Source: Serinus canaria (Eukaryota > Chordata > Aves > Passeriformes > Fringillidae). Taken from it: a stretch of 64,000 nucleotides of DNA. A program made the translations under genes and the position numbers. Position 1 is the stretch's first letter; the number at the start of each line of letters is the position of its first letter. The notes below the pieces were generated by a model that was given only the letters and a program-made list of their open reading frames with translations, made no database searches and had not been told where the DNA came from. Shown one piece after another: positions 24,842 to 38,620 of the stretch. The DNA is taken from assembly GCF_022539315.1 (NCBI RefSeq), contig NC_066315.1, positions 49,705,174 to 49,769,173 on the forward strand, given 5' to 3'.

Positions 24842-27800
24842 ATAAAATGTGGAAGTGAGTAGCTTACATATTTCCCTAATTCTTTTAGCACTTCCTTTAT
24901 GAAATTACTTTGTGCTGCAGGTACCCAAGAAAACAACAAAGTCCTTGATCCCTCCTAAGGCACATTGGAATTCAGGTTACAATTACTACTGTTACAAATC
25001 CCCACTATTCCAAATTTTAGATTTTTTTAAATTATTAATAATTATTTTTTATTAACAATATTTTAATTTTTCTGGGCAGGTCATGATATGTTTCTATGCT
25101 CCTGGTGATTCTTGATAATAATATGAACAACAAAAGAAGAAGTGATCATGTGGTTCAGGCACCTGAATTCATGCTTCAATCCACATCTTGAGTGCAAGGC
25201 AGTTGAGCATCCTCCTAGTTCCATTTCCCTCCCCATCTTTTTGCTAAATTTTGAAAAGGATGGATTATTAGGTGTATTTTCATGACAATCAAATAAAAAA
25301 TATTACTTTTAAGTTATAGTCTGTAAATCTGGGGACACATGCCGTCTTATCTGAACACATGAATCATGTGCCTCCATAACAATGCATCAGTCTTATCTAT
25401 AAAATTTAGGAAAAAAAGATTTCCCAGGGAGTTAATCAGAAATGCATGCAGTATAAAGCTTGAGCCAGAAATTGTATGCCAGACCACAAAGCAGATAGTC
25501 CCAGCAAAATAATTGTAATTTTTTTAAGCACTGAAAATTTTACCAACTTAGAATAGTGTTAAGCAGGAACAGGATGTTAACAGGAATCCTAAGGATAATA
25601 AGAACTTGATTTACAAATTTGTGTGTCTGGCTGTCTATATGTCTCTTCTATTGTCCTTCACTCAAAAACTTATTTACCTACCTACCAAAGAAACCCAAGT
25701 CATAGTATCTTGTCATTCTGCTCAGCATGTACTACCACTGCCATTTGCTCCTTCACCACTAACAACCTTGAGACATGCAAATCTCTGATACCAGACAGAA
25801 GAATGTGTCACTAACTTCAGCAGCAGTATGGTGGGATCTGTTTCGTGAGATACTGAACAGTTACACATAAACACATTAAAGAGTTGTGTTTAAGAATCAA
25901 GTTTTCCCTGTGAGAGGTCTTGCATCTCATCAACAAAGATGAGCAGAAGTGCCAAAAGGGACCACAGGTAAACAAACTCAAATACATAGGATAACTTTTC
26001 TTTGGTAAGTGGCATTTTTTCCTCAATTACTTGTAACATTAATAAGGTACTCTACTGTTATCCTAAAACAGGGATTATAATAAAGTTGGAATCATAATCT
26101 GCTACTGTAGAAAAAAAAATAAGACTTTGTTAAAAATTATGTAACTTTTGCCATATTCCCACATGCCTCACTCCCCTTGTTTTCTCTTCCTCTTTACCTG
26201 AAGATACTGAGATTTAAATACAGTGATTTAGTTTGCTACTTAAAATCCTGAATATCAAATGAGCCTGAGTTTTAAAACCTATTAATGGTAATGACCAGTT
26301 TATCATCCTTTTTTTCTCCTTCAACTGAATAAGCATGATAAACACTTCTGTATGCTAGAGACTAAGATGATTTTACCACTTAATGCTGCATGCTAAGAGT
26401 GAATTCCAGGCATATGCCTAGTGTTCATTCATTATACCTGTGAACATCAACATTGAAAAAAGTGGGTAGAGGACAGTTTCTCTAAAGTTCACTCTAAATC
26501 AAAAAATCAGCAGCATGCACTCATCAGCCTTCATCCACTATTTTCTGAAAGTGCATTTTTGTTTCTTGACAATAAAAGGACAAAAATAAAATCATACTCT
26601 TGCATTTTTCAGCTGCAAAAGAGGACAATGACAATAAAGGCTGATTTTCAGTAACACAAGTTTCCTAGGGTTTGAGCCAGAGAAGTTTTATGCTTGTTGG
26701 AAAATATTAAAGTCTTGGTCTGGCTTTCTTTGCAGATTTTTCTCTCCCCCACTCTGAACAAGCAGCTTGACTTCCAAACAAAGCTCTCTCCCAGTTTTTG
26801 TACTTCCCTATGGTACAGAAATATTTGTCATTCCCATTCTATTGAATAAGAAAAAGGATGATAAATTGGTCATCATTGTTATCATTAATAGGTTTTCAAA
26901 ATAAAGTTCAATAATTTATGGCATTTTTATATATCACTTTAAACTGAAAAAGTTTTTCATAACCTGACACAACAGGAGAGACGTGTTCTTTCCTTTTAGG
27001 AGTTTTTTCTGTTGGATTTCTTAATTTCATAAACCATACTGCCAAAAACTTCTATCTGTGTTTGTGAGAAGCTTTAATTAATGAAAATGTGTGCCCACTG
27101 TTTTTGCATCTACAGTGACCTTAGAGCAGCAAACCAGCAACTACAAATTGAGCCACTAGAACACAATTTCTAGGCTGTGTCCTTGATAGAACCAAAAGCA
27201 CAATTTTATTTCATTAAGAACAAAGGTTTTAATTTGTGAGAATTGATGGCTTAGTGCTTGGTGCAGATGGCAGTCATAGAATCACTAAGGTTGGAAAGGA
27301 CCTTTAAGATCATCAAGTCCAACCATATAATAGTACAATTTGGAATTCAGTAAGAACTTACTTCTGCAAAAAAATGTAATTACTATTCCAGGAAACATTT
27401 TTTTGAGACTATTAATTGGGTAAATAAATAAATGAAAGGAAGAGAATCTAGCCTACAACTTTGAAAGTCTTATCTCAGCAGATAGCCAGAAAACAGGTGG
27501 TTGCAATTTAGGGACAAAAGGGACGAAAAAAGGGACAAAAATATGGTTGCAAAAAGGTACAGAAAGAAAGACACTGTCAAAAAGTGCAGCAGTCTGAGAA
27601 ATTAATAATTTTATAATGGGAGAAGGCAAAAATAAAGAGTAGTCTATTAATGTCAATGGATTAGTAAACTGCACAAATGAAATAGTATATGACTAAATAA
27701 GCTTGTCCTTGCCTATTGACAAGTGCCTCTAGGTAAATTGTATTTCTGGTGGTTTAATATAACAATAATTTAGCAGTGGCTTGACACAAGGGGTATCAGA

Positions 27801-29243
27801 ACAAAAGATTCTTTCCTCTTCTGGTCTTTCTGAGCAAAGGAGCCCTAAAAGGAGAGGACCAGGAAAACAGGTTCCCAAGTATACACAACCCTATGTAGTG
27901 GGACCCTGGAGAAGACAAAATTCCTCCTCCCTGTAAGGAGTGAGGAAGATATCTGGAAGCTGATAAAACAGATGTGTAAGAGAAGTATCTACCTGTACCT
28001 TCCCTCACAGCAAACAGAGAGGGAGAGTTTATATCTCCCACAGCACAGCAATAAGCCTATGTCCAGGAGTCTTCAATATGAGTTTTAGGTGAGTCTGTAG
28101 CACTTCAAGTTTGTTGCTGCTTTCCTCCACCAAGCTACTGGCAGAACACACAGTTTATTGTTCCAGAGGAGTAAATGCTACAAGCCTGGTAACCAGGCCA
28201 GGCTTATATATGGCTTTTCAAACTCAGATTCTTAGGTGAATTGTCTAAATTTCCAAAGCCAGAAAAATCTGGGATGCTGTCTCTGAGATAATGGCTTGCT
28301 TACCAGGAGCAAGGAAATAATTTTAAACAGAAATAGCTCTTAGCTAAAGATATGAATTTCTAGTTTCCTAGATTCAGGGAAATCTTCGTTTCATTATTTG
28401 AGAGAAATTTCTCGCTTTAAATTTTTCTTTGCTTTCTTTAATATGTTTTCTGTCTTTCTGTTTCTTTCAGTTCTCTCGATTTTACTGTCCATGTTATCTT
28501 TCGTTTTTCTTTTCATTTGGCCACCTATTCTCCACTTGAGGCTAGAACATGTTCTTCTATTTACTTCACTTACTTCGACGGTATAAAATCCACCCACAAA
28601 TCCACTTTCCCATGTTCTCTTCATTGTTCCAAAGCCCCTAAATAGTTTTACTTCACTTAGCCCTTCTTGTTCTTTCACTAAATGTGAGGCTTATTGCCTC
28701 ATGCTTCCCCTACGTTTTCACTCAGCAACTGAAGGAGAGGTAGAGAAAATGCTGTTAGTGAGTCTGTAAAAAGATCTCTTCTTCTGAATTGGTGGCACAG
28801 AAGAAGATTTGCTAGTTGCTTGGCTTCAGTGAAAAATAATGGTTTGTGTAAAGCATCAAGAGGGAAGGGGTGAAAAGAATAAAATATTTTGTCCAGGTCA
28901 TCAAAGGAACTGACAATACATTTTCATATACGCCAACGAAATTCATTCACATGATATTCTCATGTGTGCCCTGTCTTCACAAATCACAAATCCATGGAAT
29001 AAGTGTCATAACTAGGTACTGTAGTTATTTCTGCAAACACATCAGAGGTAATTTGGTTACTGTATTGGAATAAATAAATTTAATGGCTCCTCTTTGAATT
29101 GTTGTTCTGGGGAAAATAATGCCATTGTGCCTTATTTCCTCTTTTAACACAATTCCAAATTATATCACTAGGATCTTAATAATATTGAGAAGATTAATTT
29201 TTTCTTTTAAGATGCTACCTCGCACGCACCAAAAGGGACATAC
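24842..29243. other. PDE1C intron, no gene recognised
   Basis: Non-coding, AT-rich. A short CR1 end on the minus strand lies at 27277-27330 ('tcatagaatcactaaggttg'). Nothing else recognised. Confidence 0.6.
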
Positions 29244-29325
29244 CTATTTGAGACTGAGCAACCATAGTAGATGTCCGATCACACAGAGGAGAGAAGGGCA
29301 GCCCTAGTTCTGCTTCCTTGTTGCC
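29244..29325 (-). CDS. PDE1C: PDE1C catalytic exon, GNKEAELGLPF block
   Basis: 82 bp. The read begins GNKEAELGLPFSPLCDRTST and continues MVAQSQI. It joins the previous exon in phase 0 to give EFFRQ then GNKEAE. The acceptor is ttctccag and the donor gtatgt. Two changes stand out against the usual family text: the Asp of QGD is Asn, and the Lys of CDRKSTM is Thr. Both positions are highly conserved in PDE1, which suggests relaxed constraint, although the frame is open. Confidence 0.92.
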
Positions 29326-29769
29326 CTGGAGAAAAAAATTGAGAAGAAATTTTAAAAAGACAAGATACATTGCACTTTTCATATATTATGTCATGACTGT
29401 AAAAGCCTCTCATTTTACTTTCTTTAATTAGGTTTGGACTTTGTTTAGATTGGGTTTTTTAACATAAGTTGTGGAGAATTTGAGTCTCAATGGAAAAGTT
29501 ATAGTCCAAGGAGAACTTAGTGAATTAAGCATCTGGATTCCAGTGATTTTTCATTAGAACTTTCCCTTCTTGCTTAGTACTTCTATGCACCAACTAAAAG
29601 CCCCTTGAGCACAAGAATGCTTCTCACTGCAGTTCTCTAGAGAGCTCACTTCTCAGAGCAAATCTTTCATGAGCAAACATCAGTGTCAGGACTAATTTTT
29701 CAGGGCTTGCAGGTCTTTGTACAGTTTTTAGATAAGACTCGCTGGATGAAGATTAGTAATTTTTTCCAA

Positions 29770-30960
29770 AGGAAACACTAACAGTTTTCTATGAGAAAGT
29801 AGCCTGCTTGGTTGATGTTGGGACAAGCTGTGGACATTGTCTACCTGGATATCTCCAAGACTTTTTATATGGTTTCCAATAGCCTCCTCCTAAAGACACT
29901 GAAGCTTTATAGTATATACAAGTGGTCCATGCAGCAGGTGGGGGACTGGCTGACAGGTCCTAGCCTGTCAGCAAGTTGTGGTAAGTAGCGTTTTTCAAAC
30001 TAGCAATCTGTCACAAGTGGGATATTCCAGCATTCAATACTGGACCCAGTGCTGTTTAATATCTTTTCAAGTGGATCTGGATGTTGGGATCAAGTGTATC
30101 CTGCTGAAGTTTGCTGATGGTACCAAACCAAGTGGAAAACGGAACACTTCTAAAGAGAGAGTCATCCTGCAGGTAGACCTGGATAGGCTGGAAGAGTGGC
30201 CTTACAAGAACCTTATGAAGTTCAACAAAGGTGATACCCCTGGGAAAATGTAATCCAGGACCACAACACAGGCTGGGAACAACCCAGCTGGGGAGCAGCT
30301 CTGTGGAAAAGGACTGGAGGGTCCTGTTGGACTACAATCTAATACGAGGGAACTCTGTGGTGCTCTGGTGAAGAAAACAACAGAATTTTGGGCTGCATCA
30401 ACAATGGCATCACCAGCAGAGATAATGAAATCATTATTCCACTCTAGTCAGCACCTGCCAGGCCACAGTGTTCAGTTTTGGTCCTCCCATGCAAAAAAAT
30501 AAGTGGATAGCTGGAGAGGGTCAAGAGAACGGCTACAGAGATGATGAAGCAACTGGGAAGCCTGTCATGTAAGAAAGGGCTAAGAGAACTGCATTGTTAA
30601 GCCTTGAGAAAAGAAAACTTAAAAGAGACTTTTTCACCAGATTCCAGTATTTAAAGGGTGGCTACAAAGAAAATGGAGACCCCCACTTTACAAGAAGGCA
30701 GATGGAAAGATATGGGGTAATGGATACAAGTTACTCCTGAAGAGATTCTGATTAGACAAAGGACAAAAAATTTTCACAATGAGATCAGCCACTAAAATGA
30801 TCTCCTCAGGGGAGCGGTGGATTCTCCAGCATTGGACACTCTGAAGATTCAGCTGGATAGGGTGCTGGATCATCTTATCTAGGCTATGCTTTTTCCACGA
30901 AAGGTTGGACCAGATGATCCTTCAGCTTCCTTCCAACCTGATATTCTGTGATGCTGTGAA
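29770..30960 (+). mobile_element. CR1 LINE, 5'-truncated, degraded ORF2
   Basis: It begins inside the reverse-transcriptase region (a degraded LVDVGTSCGH / FLYGFQ segment replacing the CR1 YLDFSKAFDT-type motif), includes LDVGIKCILLKFADGTK and LEEWPYKNLMKFN, and ends with the CR1 tail 'aggttggaccagatgatcc' and 'ttctgtgatgctgtg'. It has several stops and frameshifts. It lies in a PDE1C intron, antisense to the gene. Confidence 0.9.
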
Positions 30961-31784
30961 TACAACATGTCACATTACCTTTAGATTACATTTACATTTT
31001 AACCACACAAAATGTAATTAACACTAAATCCAAACATGCCTACCAGCCCTTAGAAGTGAAAGTCCTTTTCTAGAATCACAAGATGGTAGAAGATCAAGTG
31101 TTATAACCCCATATATCCCAGTTTTCCAGTTTTTCAAGTCACACAGTCCAAAAGGCCCATTAATTTAATTCAGTCACTCCATAACATTGTTTTATGTTGA
31201 GAAGATATGTATAGGATGACACAGCTGCAGTACTCCACAGAGCATTCAAATTTAAATAGCCTGTAAAATAAACTGTAAAATAATTAACTTAAATTAGCAA
31301 GTCATTATAATTGTGCTGAACTTCTTGCCAGTGTTCTGACTAATGTCAAATAGAAGCTAAAATATTCAGGAAACATACACAGAGAAAAGCTTGTGTGGAT
31401 ATAAGAGCTGAATTCTTATTTTTGTTAATATAACGTGCATAAAGGGGTGCATTTTTTCTGTTAGGATTTTGTGTGGAACAACAAGCAATAGTATCCTTCT
31501 ATTTTAGAACAATTCTGATTTATGTTAGGAACCTGATATACAAATATCAGGGTAAAACACAAACTAAACCCAGAAATATTTCTAAGTAACATTCCTTTAC
31601 TGCGTCAGCTGTGTCACTCAGAAAAAAAATCTCTCAATGCCAGCTCATAATTCTTCTCTTACTCCTTAGACCTTTAAAAAACCACAGTGGCTAATTATCT
31701 TGGAAAGAACCCTTGCCTGCCTTTGTGACTGGTCAGAGAGACACTTGGTTTCTAAGCTGTTTGAGCATCTCCCTAATGGCTAGC

Positions 31785-34700
31785 TAGAATGTTGCCACAG
31801 AACTTGTTCTTCAAGGCCCAGGATGGAATTACAGGCAGTGAGCACATCTCCAGTGGTTGTTTCCACTACTGTAAGTACATACTACTTGGTGGGTTTGAGA
31901 GAGTGTATTGTAAACAATCTCCCTGGCCTCCCCATATTTATATTTCAACCATTGTCCCCCATACCACAGAGGCTTTACGCACTTGGCCTCCTTGACTGCA
32001 GTGCATATTTCACAGTTGTGGATAATCCAAGAGAACGGATCCATGTCTAAATCCACCCTCAGTTACAAGTTGCATCTCTTCCTTTATGATCTGAGGCATC
32101 ATGGGCCCATTGACCCAGAAATAATTCACCCTTATTCTGCCAGTCCAGATCCACCTGAGACACTCTAATCTTGGCAGCTCAATCCACCCATCCATTGTTG
32201 TATTGCTCTTCAGTAGCCCGATTCTTGGGTACACTTGCATCTCCATGACTTAGTTTTACAAGCCAGGCAGCAGTGTCTTGACACATTCCAGCAGTCCAGA
32301 TGGGTTTACTCCACACAGCCAAGTGATCTTTTTCCATTTGTCTGTGGACCACAACCACAGAGCATTTGTTACCATCCATAAATCACCATAGCAGTAGAGC
32401 ACTGGCCATTTCTCTCATTCAGAAAAATTTAAACCAGCTGGACATCTTACAACTCTGCAGCCTAGATCCACTTTGTCTAATTGCTGCAACTAATCCCATA
32501 GAACTCCATACAATAGCTTTTGATTTTCAATATATTCCTACAATACAGCAGAACCATCAGTAAAGAGTGCATATCACTTTTCATTTTCTGGTAGTTGATT
32601 ATATATGGTGGGAGCTCCTCAGCACTTGTCATATTTTCCTCCTCCAATGATGATGATAGTCTAAAATTTTTGCCTTCAGGCCAATATCCCTGGGTAATTA
32701 GGGGTTTCTATTTGAGCTTTCTGAGTGATCAGCACAGATCACTTAGCATGAATCTGAATGTGTGAAGAGGACTTTCCTTTTAAACATCCAGCCTAAAACA
32801 GACTATAAGGATGCCACGAAGAGTTGTACTTCAGTGACAATCACTTCTGAAGCAGTTAGAACTCCTTCTTCATAAACTGCCAGTACCTCTTTTTCAGTTG
32901 GGGTGTAACAGGCCTCATATCCTTTGTATTCCAGACTCCAGAATCACAGGGGTTTTCTTCAAGTCTCCCAAGGTACCTCTAGCCAGAGATTCCAGGAAGG
33001 ATCATGCTCCCTGGTTGCAGTGTACAGCATATTTTTCATATTTTGTCCTGTCCTAACTGGGCCCATTGCTCCCAAGGAATCTCCTGTTTAATTTGTTACA
33101 AATCTTGTTGCTGTTCAGGACCCCACTTAAAATATTTCTTCTTCTGGGTCATTTGTTAGAGAGGGTTTACAATCTGATAGTAATCTGGAATATGCATCCT
33201 TCTAAAACTCACAGTACTAAGGAAAGCTTGCGTTTCCTTCTTGCTGGCTGGTGGGGACATAGCTGCTATGTTTTTGACCATATCCACTGGAATCTGATTA
33301 TATCCATCTTGCTATTTTACTCCTAAAACCTGATGTTCCTGGGTAGGTCCCTTGACTTTGCTTTATGGCAAAATTGACCTTCAGGAGGATGAGGATTATA
33401 TTCCTTTTTCCAAAAAACTCTCTCTCTCTGTTGTGTTGCACCATACAATAATGTCATCAACACGTTGCAAATGTTCTGGAGCCCCACCCTCTTGAAGTTT
33501 AGTCTAAATCAATCCATGGCAAATAGTGGGGCTGGCTGTGCTTCCACTCCTGAGGCCATCAGTTTCAGGTATAGGGGACACCCCTCCAGGTAAAAGCAAA
33601 CTGTGGCCTGCATTCTCTTGACAAAGCAATGTACATGGTGGCACCATCTTGCTGTCTTGGACTCCAGATCATCCTTGAATTCCAACATATCCATCACAGC
33701 AGCTCTCAGTGCTTTGTTCAGGATACAACAGTCCACTGTCAGTCTCCACTGGACTTATGCACTGGCCGTATGGGGCTATTAAAGGGTGAGTGAATCTTGC
33801 TGACCACTCCCCGCCTCTCCAGTTCATGAATCATCTCATGGATGAGGCTCACGGAGTCCCAGTTGGTGCAGTGTTGTTAACAATGCACTGCTGTGGTACT
33901 GATCAGTACCTGTTGTTCTTTGACCCTCTGCAGTCCCACAGCAGAAGGGTCCTCTGAGAGACCAGGCAAGGTGTTCAGCTGTCTAACTTCCTCTGTCTCC
34001 ACAGCAGCTATCCCCAAAGCCCAACAATGCTCTCTTGGGTTCTTGAAATATGCTCTCCTGAGTTAATCTATGCCAAGGACACTCAGGGCCTCTGAGCCAA
34101 TCAGAATGTGGTATTTCTGCCTTTTGTTTCCAGTCAGGCTCACTGTAACTTCCAGTACATTCATCTGTTGGGATCCCCTGTCACCACAGACATAGATTCT
34201 GTCCCTATAGATCTTGATGGCATCAGGGTACATTGTGCGCCAGGGTCAACTAAAGCCTTGTACTCTTGCAGGTCTGATGCACAAAGCCATCAGATCCATA
34301 CAGTCCAATAGATCAGGTTGTCACTTTCCTCCTGCTGGAGGCAGAGCCCCTCTAGTTCTAGTCATAGTAGTCTTTGTTCATGTCTTGTACATATGAACTG
34401 GATATCCTTTCAAGAAGATCAGAAGAATGGATTCCATTCCATTGTGTCTAAAAACTTGCCCACTGGAAACTGGAACAGCATTTATGCTTGAAGAATTTTC
34501 TGTGGCGGTTGTCCTTCCTCTCAATTCACACATTTGTGCTGCTAGGGTAAAGGTGGATTTTCCATCCCACTTCCTCATGTCTTCTCTGGGGTCAAGTAAA
34601 ACTGCTTGTTATCTCATGGTGTATGCCTTTTCTCTTGAGCCAGTGAGTGCATGTTTCCAATAGCAGAGACTGTGGCCCATACTGGAGGGGTATAGGACAT
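31785..34700 (-). mobile_element. ERVL-like provirus fragment, minus strand, degraded
   Basis: In transcript order: end of gag (about 34.4-34.65 kb, RKWDGKS and AAQMCELRGR), protease remnant (34.1-34.3 kb), reverse transcriptase (about 33.0-33.8 kb, with a VDDII motif in the active-site position near 33450), RNase H (about 32.2-32.8 kb) and the integrase N-terminal and core start (31.79-32.2 kb; CEICTAVKEAK is the CxxC half of its zinc site). Many stops and frameshifts break every domain. No env was seen. It lies between the PDE1C exons at 29325 and 35196, in the gene's own orientation. The family is the same as at 60.6-63.8 kb. Confidence 0.85.
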
Positions 34701-34798
34701 ATAGGACATTTTCCCTCTAACATGCTTGAATCTTTCAAGCCTGTCCGTAGTCAGGAAGGAAAAAAATTATTTTATATTGACATAGTAGTGTAGTCACC

Positions 34799-35060
34799 TG
34801 ATGTGGTATTCACATGCCCTCTGAACAGAGAGAAGCTGTGAGACAAGCAGAGAAGGAAAACACAATTCTTATCTCACTTGCTGTGCCTGTGTTGTGCTAA
34901 AGTAGAATGCAATATGGAGATTGTTTACCCAAAGTGAGGATGTTTTGTTCCCTTGGCCTATCAGAGCCAAGAAGTGTGTGTGGGACTGTCACAGGACAGT
35001 CACGAGAGAATCAGAGATGAGCACAGTTCTGCGCAGTTGAGAGCTGCTAGAGGAGAAAGC
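34799..35060 (+). mobile_element. partial LTR, plus orientation
   Basis: It starts 'tgatgtggtattcacatgcc' and continues with sequence typical of a songbird LTR ('tggagattgtttacccaaag', 'ggcctatcagagccaagaag'). The 3' part with a polyadenylation signal is missing. Confidence 0.65.
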
Positions 35061-35195
35061 TCCATACCATTTGGGAGGTTCTTAAAAACATCAGAGAAAA
35101 AGAATCATATCCATGTTAATATTTTCCTACTTCCTTACCCAATCTTACACACTCCCTCTCAACTGCAGAAAAGAAAAGAACTTCCCTAGCTTTAC

Positions 35196-35316
35196 CTGTC
35201 TGAAGAACTCCTCTAGCAGAGACATGGTCCAGCGATGATGGAGATCCCAGGCCTTGGCTGGATGACTGATATCTGCTGTATGTAATAATAGTGATAAGGC
35301 TTTCGGCTTGTCAATT
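35196..35316 (-). CDS. PDE1C: PDE1C catalytic exon with HTADISHPAK motif
   Basis: 121 bp. The read includes IDKPKALSLLLHTADISHPA and then KAWDLHHRWTMSLLEEFFRQ. The Asp in HTADISHP is a metal ligand in the PDE catalytic site and is retained. The wording (AKAWDLHHRWTMSLLEEFFRQ-type) favours PDE1C over PDE1A. The acceptor is ttttcag and the donor gtaaag. It starts with one base completing the split codon from 36617-36718 and ends in phase 0. Part of an LTR (34799-35060) lies just beyond its donor side. Confidence 0.95.
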
Positions 35317-36616
35317 CTGAAAACCCAAAGGATCACAACAATTAATTGTCTGCTCTTGCAGGGAAGAATGACAAAAATCTTACCTACAGGAAAATAAGGT
35401 AATTATAGTCTTTGGCCAGGATTTTTGTGAAGTGGTTTCTCTGATCGTAAAATCAGACAACTCAGAAAGACTGTCTTATTCTCCAACATACATGATTCCT
35501 GTTTTAAAAGAGATATTAAGAAATGCAAAATGAAATATTGTTCATCCTTGCTCAGAAACTTTACAGGCTTGCTTGTCTGCACTAGCAGTCTTGAAGAGCT
35601 GCTGTGCTCCCCATTTAATCAGTGCTGCATTTTATGCAGCTTAGAATAGAAAATGGTCCCTGTGATCCCACTGTAATGAACAGTGGGGATGTCTGGGGCT
35701 CTGACAAATTTAGACAATAACTGATACATTTTTCACTGATAGAAAACTAGTATGAGTACAGAAGGGAATCCTGATTTCACAGAAAAAAGTGCTGGTGATT
35801 TCTTATGACCGTAACCTAAGAAGCTAGCCCATGAACCCAGTAAATAATGCTTTCTTGGTATGGGTGCTCTCATTTTTTAATTCTGCTTTTTGGCTGTCCA
35901 AAATGGTTGAAGGAGTTGTAGCCTCTGAGGGGATCAGGTGGCTAGCCACACCCTGTTCTGATACAGGTATAATACTGATATAGATATAATTCTGATACAG
36001 GTATAATTCTGGTATAACTGTGTCCAGGGTGAAAAACTGACCATCACTCAAGGCAATATAGAAGGATTTTTTTTGGGAAGAGTTGTGGATAAAATACTAC
36101 AGCTCCCAGTGGCATACTGGGAAGAAGAAAAGGCCTTCCCCATACTGCTCCATCAGTTACTTTTCAGTCCTTCCCTCAGTGGAACTCAAGTTTTCATCTG
36201 TTCTCTGTTTATGAAGAAGGCCTCTTTTGGGGTTGACAGCTGATACCATTTGCATAAGGGCAAAGTGCAAGTTATGTTCTGCAGGTCTTAAAACCTAAGT
36301 CATTCTCAATTATAGAGGTTACTCTAATGAATCATGTCCTTAATGTTACCCACCAGGGAAATGTCCAATGAGGCTGGTCCCAACAATGGTGACATTTGAA
36401 AGCTTTGGGCCGCCAGCACAGAATACAAATGTGCATGTAGGCATGTGCCCATCCCTTCAAAAGTGAATTATTCAAAATTCACCAGCAGAAAGAAAATTGC
36501 TGTGGATATCAAAGAAAGAGAGAGCCTCTGGAGAGGTTCTTTTGAAGTTAAGCACATTGGCAAAGCACCAGCTGAAATGCAGCCCCCTCACTGCACTATG
36601 TTTTGAAATGACTCAG
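35317..36616. other. PDE1C intron with a small tandem repeat
   Basis: No gene. An imperfect tandem repeat of a ctgatacaggtataatt-like unit lies at 35958-36020, and a ctacagctcccag motif near 36098. Confidence 0.55.
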
Positions 36617-36718
36617 CCTTCTGGCTGCTGCAAAGCATTCTTCATAGCTTTGATTTGTTGGAAGTGACAGGACATATTGGTAGCCAACACCATCTGAATG
36701 ACTAGAGCTCTAAATTCC
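36617..36718 (-). CDS. PDE1C: PDE1C catalytic exon with a damaged splice donor
   Basis: 102 bp, the length expected for this PDE1 exon from its residue count. The read includes EFRALVIQMVLATNMSCHFQ and then IKAMKNALQQPEG. A pyrimidine-rich stretch precedes the acceptor AG at 36719-36720. After the last coding base the minus strand reads CTGAGT where GTGAGT would be a good donor, so the invariant G is missing. Reading on meets TGA almost at once. The usual ATDMS motif reads ATNMS, an Asp-to-Asn change at a position conserved across PDE families. The phases still fit the next exon at 35196-35316. Confidence 0.85.
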
Positions 36719-38350
36719 CTTTTGGATAGCATCACAACGAGAGCAGCAAGGAAAGAGAAGCACAAAAACCAGCATCAGACACACTCCAGTCTCTTTTGTT
36801 ATCTGCAAATTATTGGCAGCATTGCTTTTGTATGTAACTCTTAATTTCTCTTTCAGGGATGAGGAAGAGAATGAAGGATTTTCTGCACAAACAGAGAAAT
36901 GGGACGTATGCAAATGAAGCCAGGTGGCTAATCTTTGGTAAGAGAAATATTAGATGTTTTCTGAAGAGCACATTGGTATTAGTATTCCTTTTTCAATTAA
37001 GCACAAACTTCTTAAACTGTTTTCTTCTCTGGGGCATTCTTAGAAGGAAGGGAAAAGACTGTTTAAAGCCTCAGAATCAGGTACCTTGATTCAGCTGGTC
37101 AATATGCATGTTTAAAGTTGAGTCATATGGTGGAAAATCACCACATTAAAAAAAATGCCTTGTACATATAATGCATATATGAAATAAAGACCTTTGAGAA
37201 CCTGCACTACTTCCCTGCTATTATTAATTCAAAATATTCCTGTATGAGATTTTGTAAAGCAAACTTGCTGTCCTATTTTTTTTTTCTGGACTAGAACTGA
37301 TTTTCTTGTTAGCTGGTACAATGCTGGGTTTTGGATTTAATATGAGAATAATGTTGATAACACACTTGATGATTTTGTTGTTGATAAGTAGTACTTACTC
37401 CAAAACACAGACTTTGTAGTTTCCCATACTCTGACAGTGAGCAGGTGCACAAGAAGCTGGGAGGGAGCATAGCCAGGACAGTTGATCCAAACTGGCCAAA
37501 GGCATACTCTATATCATAGAACATCATGCCCAATATATGAACTGGAGCCAGTGATCATTACTTGGTGAAGGACTAGGCATCAGCCAGGAGGTGAGCAATG
37601 GTATTGTTCATCACTTGTTTCTCTTGAATGTTATTTCTCATATTCTCATTACTCTTATCATAATTTTCCTCATTATCACCATTAGTAATAGTATTACAAC
37701 AGTAGTTTAGACTCCAGTTGAAATTTCTCTGAAGATGATATGGATGTTCCTAAACCATTTAAAATACCACAATGTTCTGATCTAGCACACAATACAAATT
37801 TATTTTCTCTTTCTCTCAATTCAGTCTCTACAGATTAACAGAGGAAGAATAGCTCAAGTTTAGCATATCAGCTCAGGATTTTGAAGATTGAAAAAAGGGT
37901 CAGCGCTCATTTAAAAATAAATCACTACTGTTCTTTTTATGAATGTCTCATGAAGTCTATTTTGATGATTCCTCTCTTGCTCATAGTAGCTGTGCTCAAA
38001 TACCAGCCCCTGGCCACCACTGTGTACAGGCCCAAGACTGCTGTGCTTACCTAATCCCATTGGGTGGCACATAATGGATGCTTCACCACCACAGTTCTGC
38101 AACACTGATGGTATCAGTTGGCCTTGATCTTCACCCCCTATAACCACCTCCTCCTCCCAACCCATAAGTACAATCAGTGGCATAGTTAACAGCATCCCAA
38201 ATAATTATATGATGGATGAAAAAAAAAAATAAAATTTTAATTTGCCAGTCCTGGTCAGTTCCCAGCAGCACAAATGTCTCTGTCAATACAACCAAGAGAG
38301 AAGAACCTAAGTGCATAGAAATATAGTTTTACAAGAAAATAGTGTGATAA

Positions 38351-38620
38351 TGCTGTGGGAACAATTAATCCTGGGAAAGAGAAGACTTTTCCCTACATAC
38401 TCTGGACTACAACTCCATCATACTACTCTGCATGGGCTACTTCATGTGTAGCTTATTGCAGTAGGAATAGAAAAACAAAGGGCTCCGTTCAAGCAAATGA
38501 CTCAGTGATTGCAGTGCAAGAATGTACATATGCTTACAAGCCCACAGATACTGCGTTCCCTTTCATAAATGTAAATCTGGAATATGCACATCCTTTGACC
38601 TCTGCACATATTTCAGATCA
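38351..38620 (+). repeat. diverged repeat, copy A
   Basis: Similar over most of its length to 46508-46760. Shared blocks include 'acaactccatcatact', 'attgcagtaggaata' and 'acctctgcacatattt', in the same order and orientation. The family is not recognised. Confidence 0.7.
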
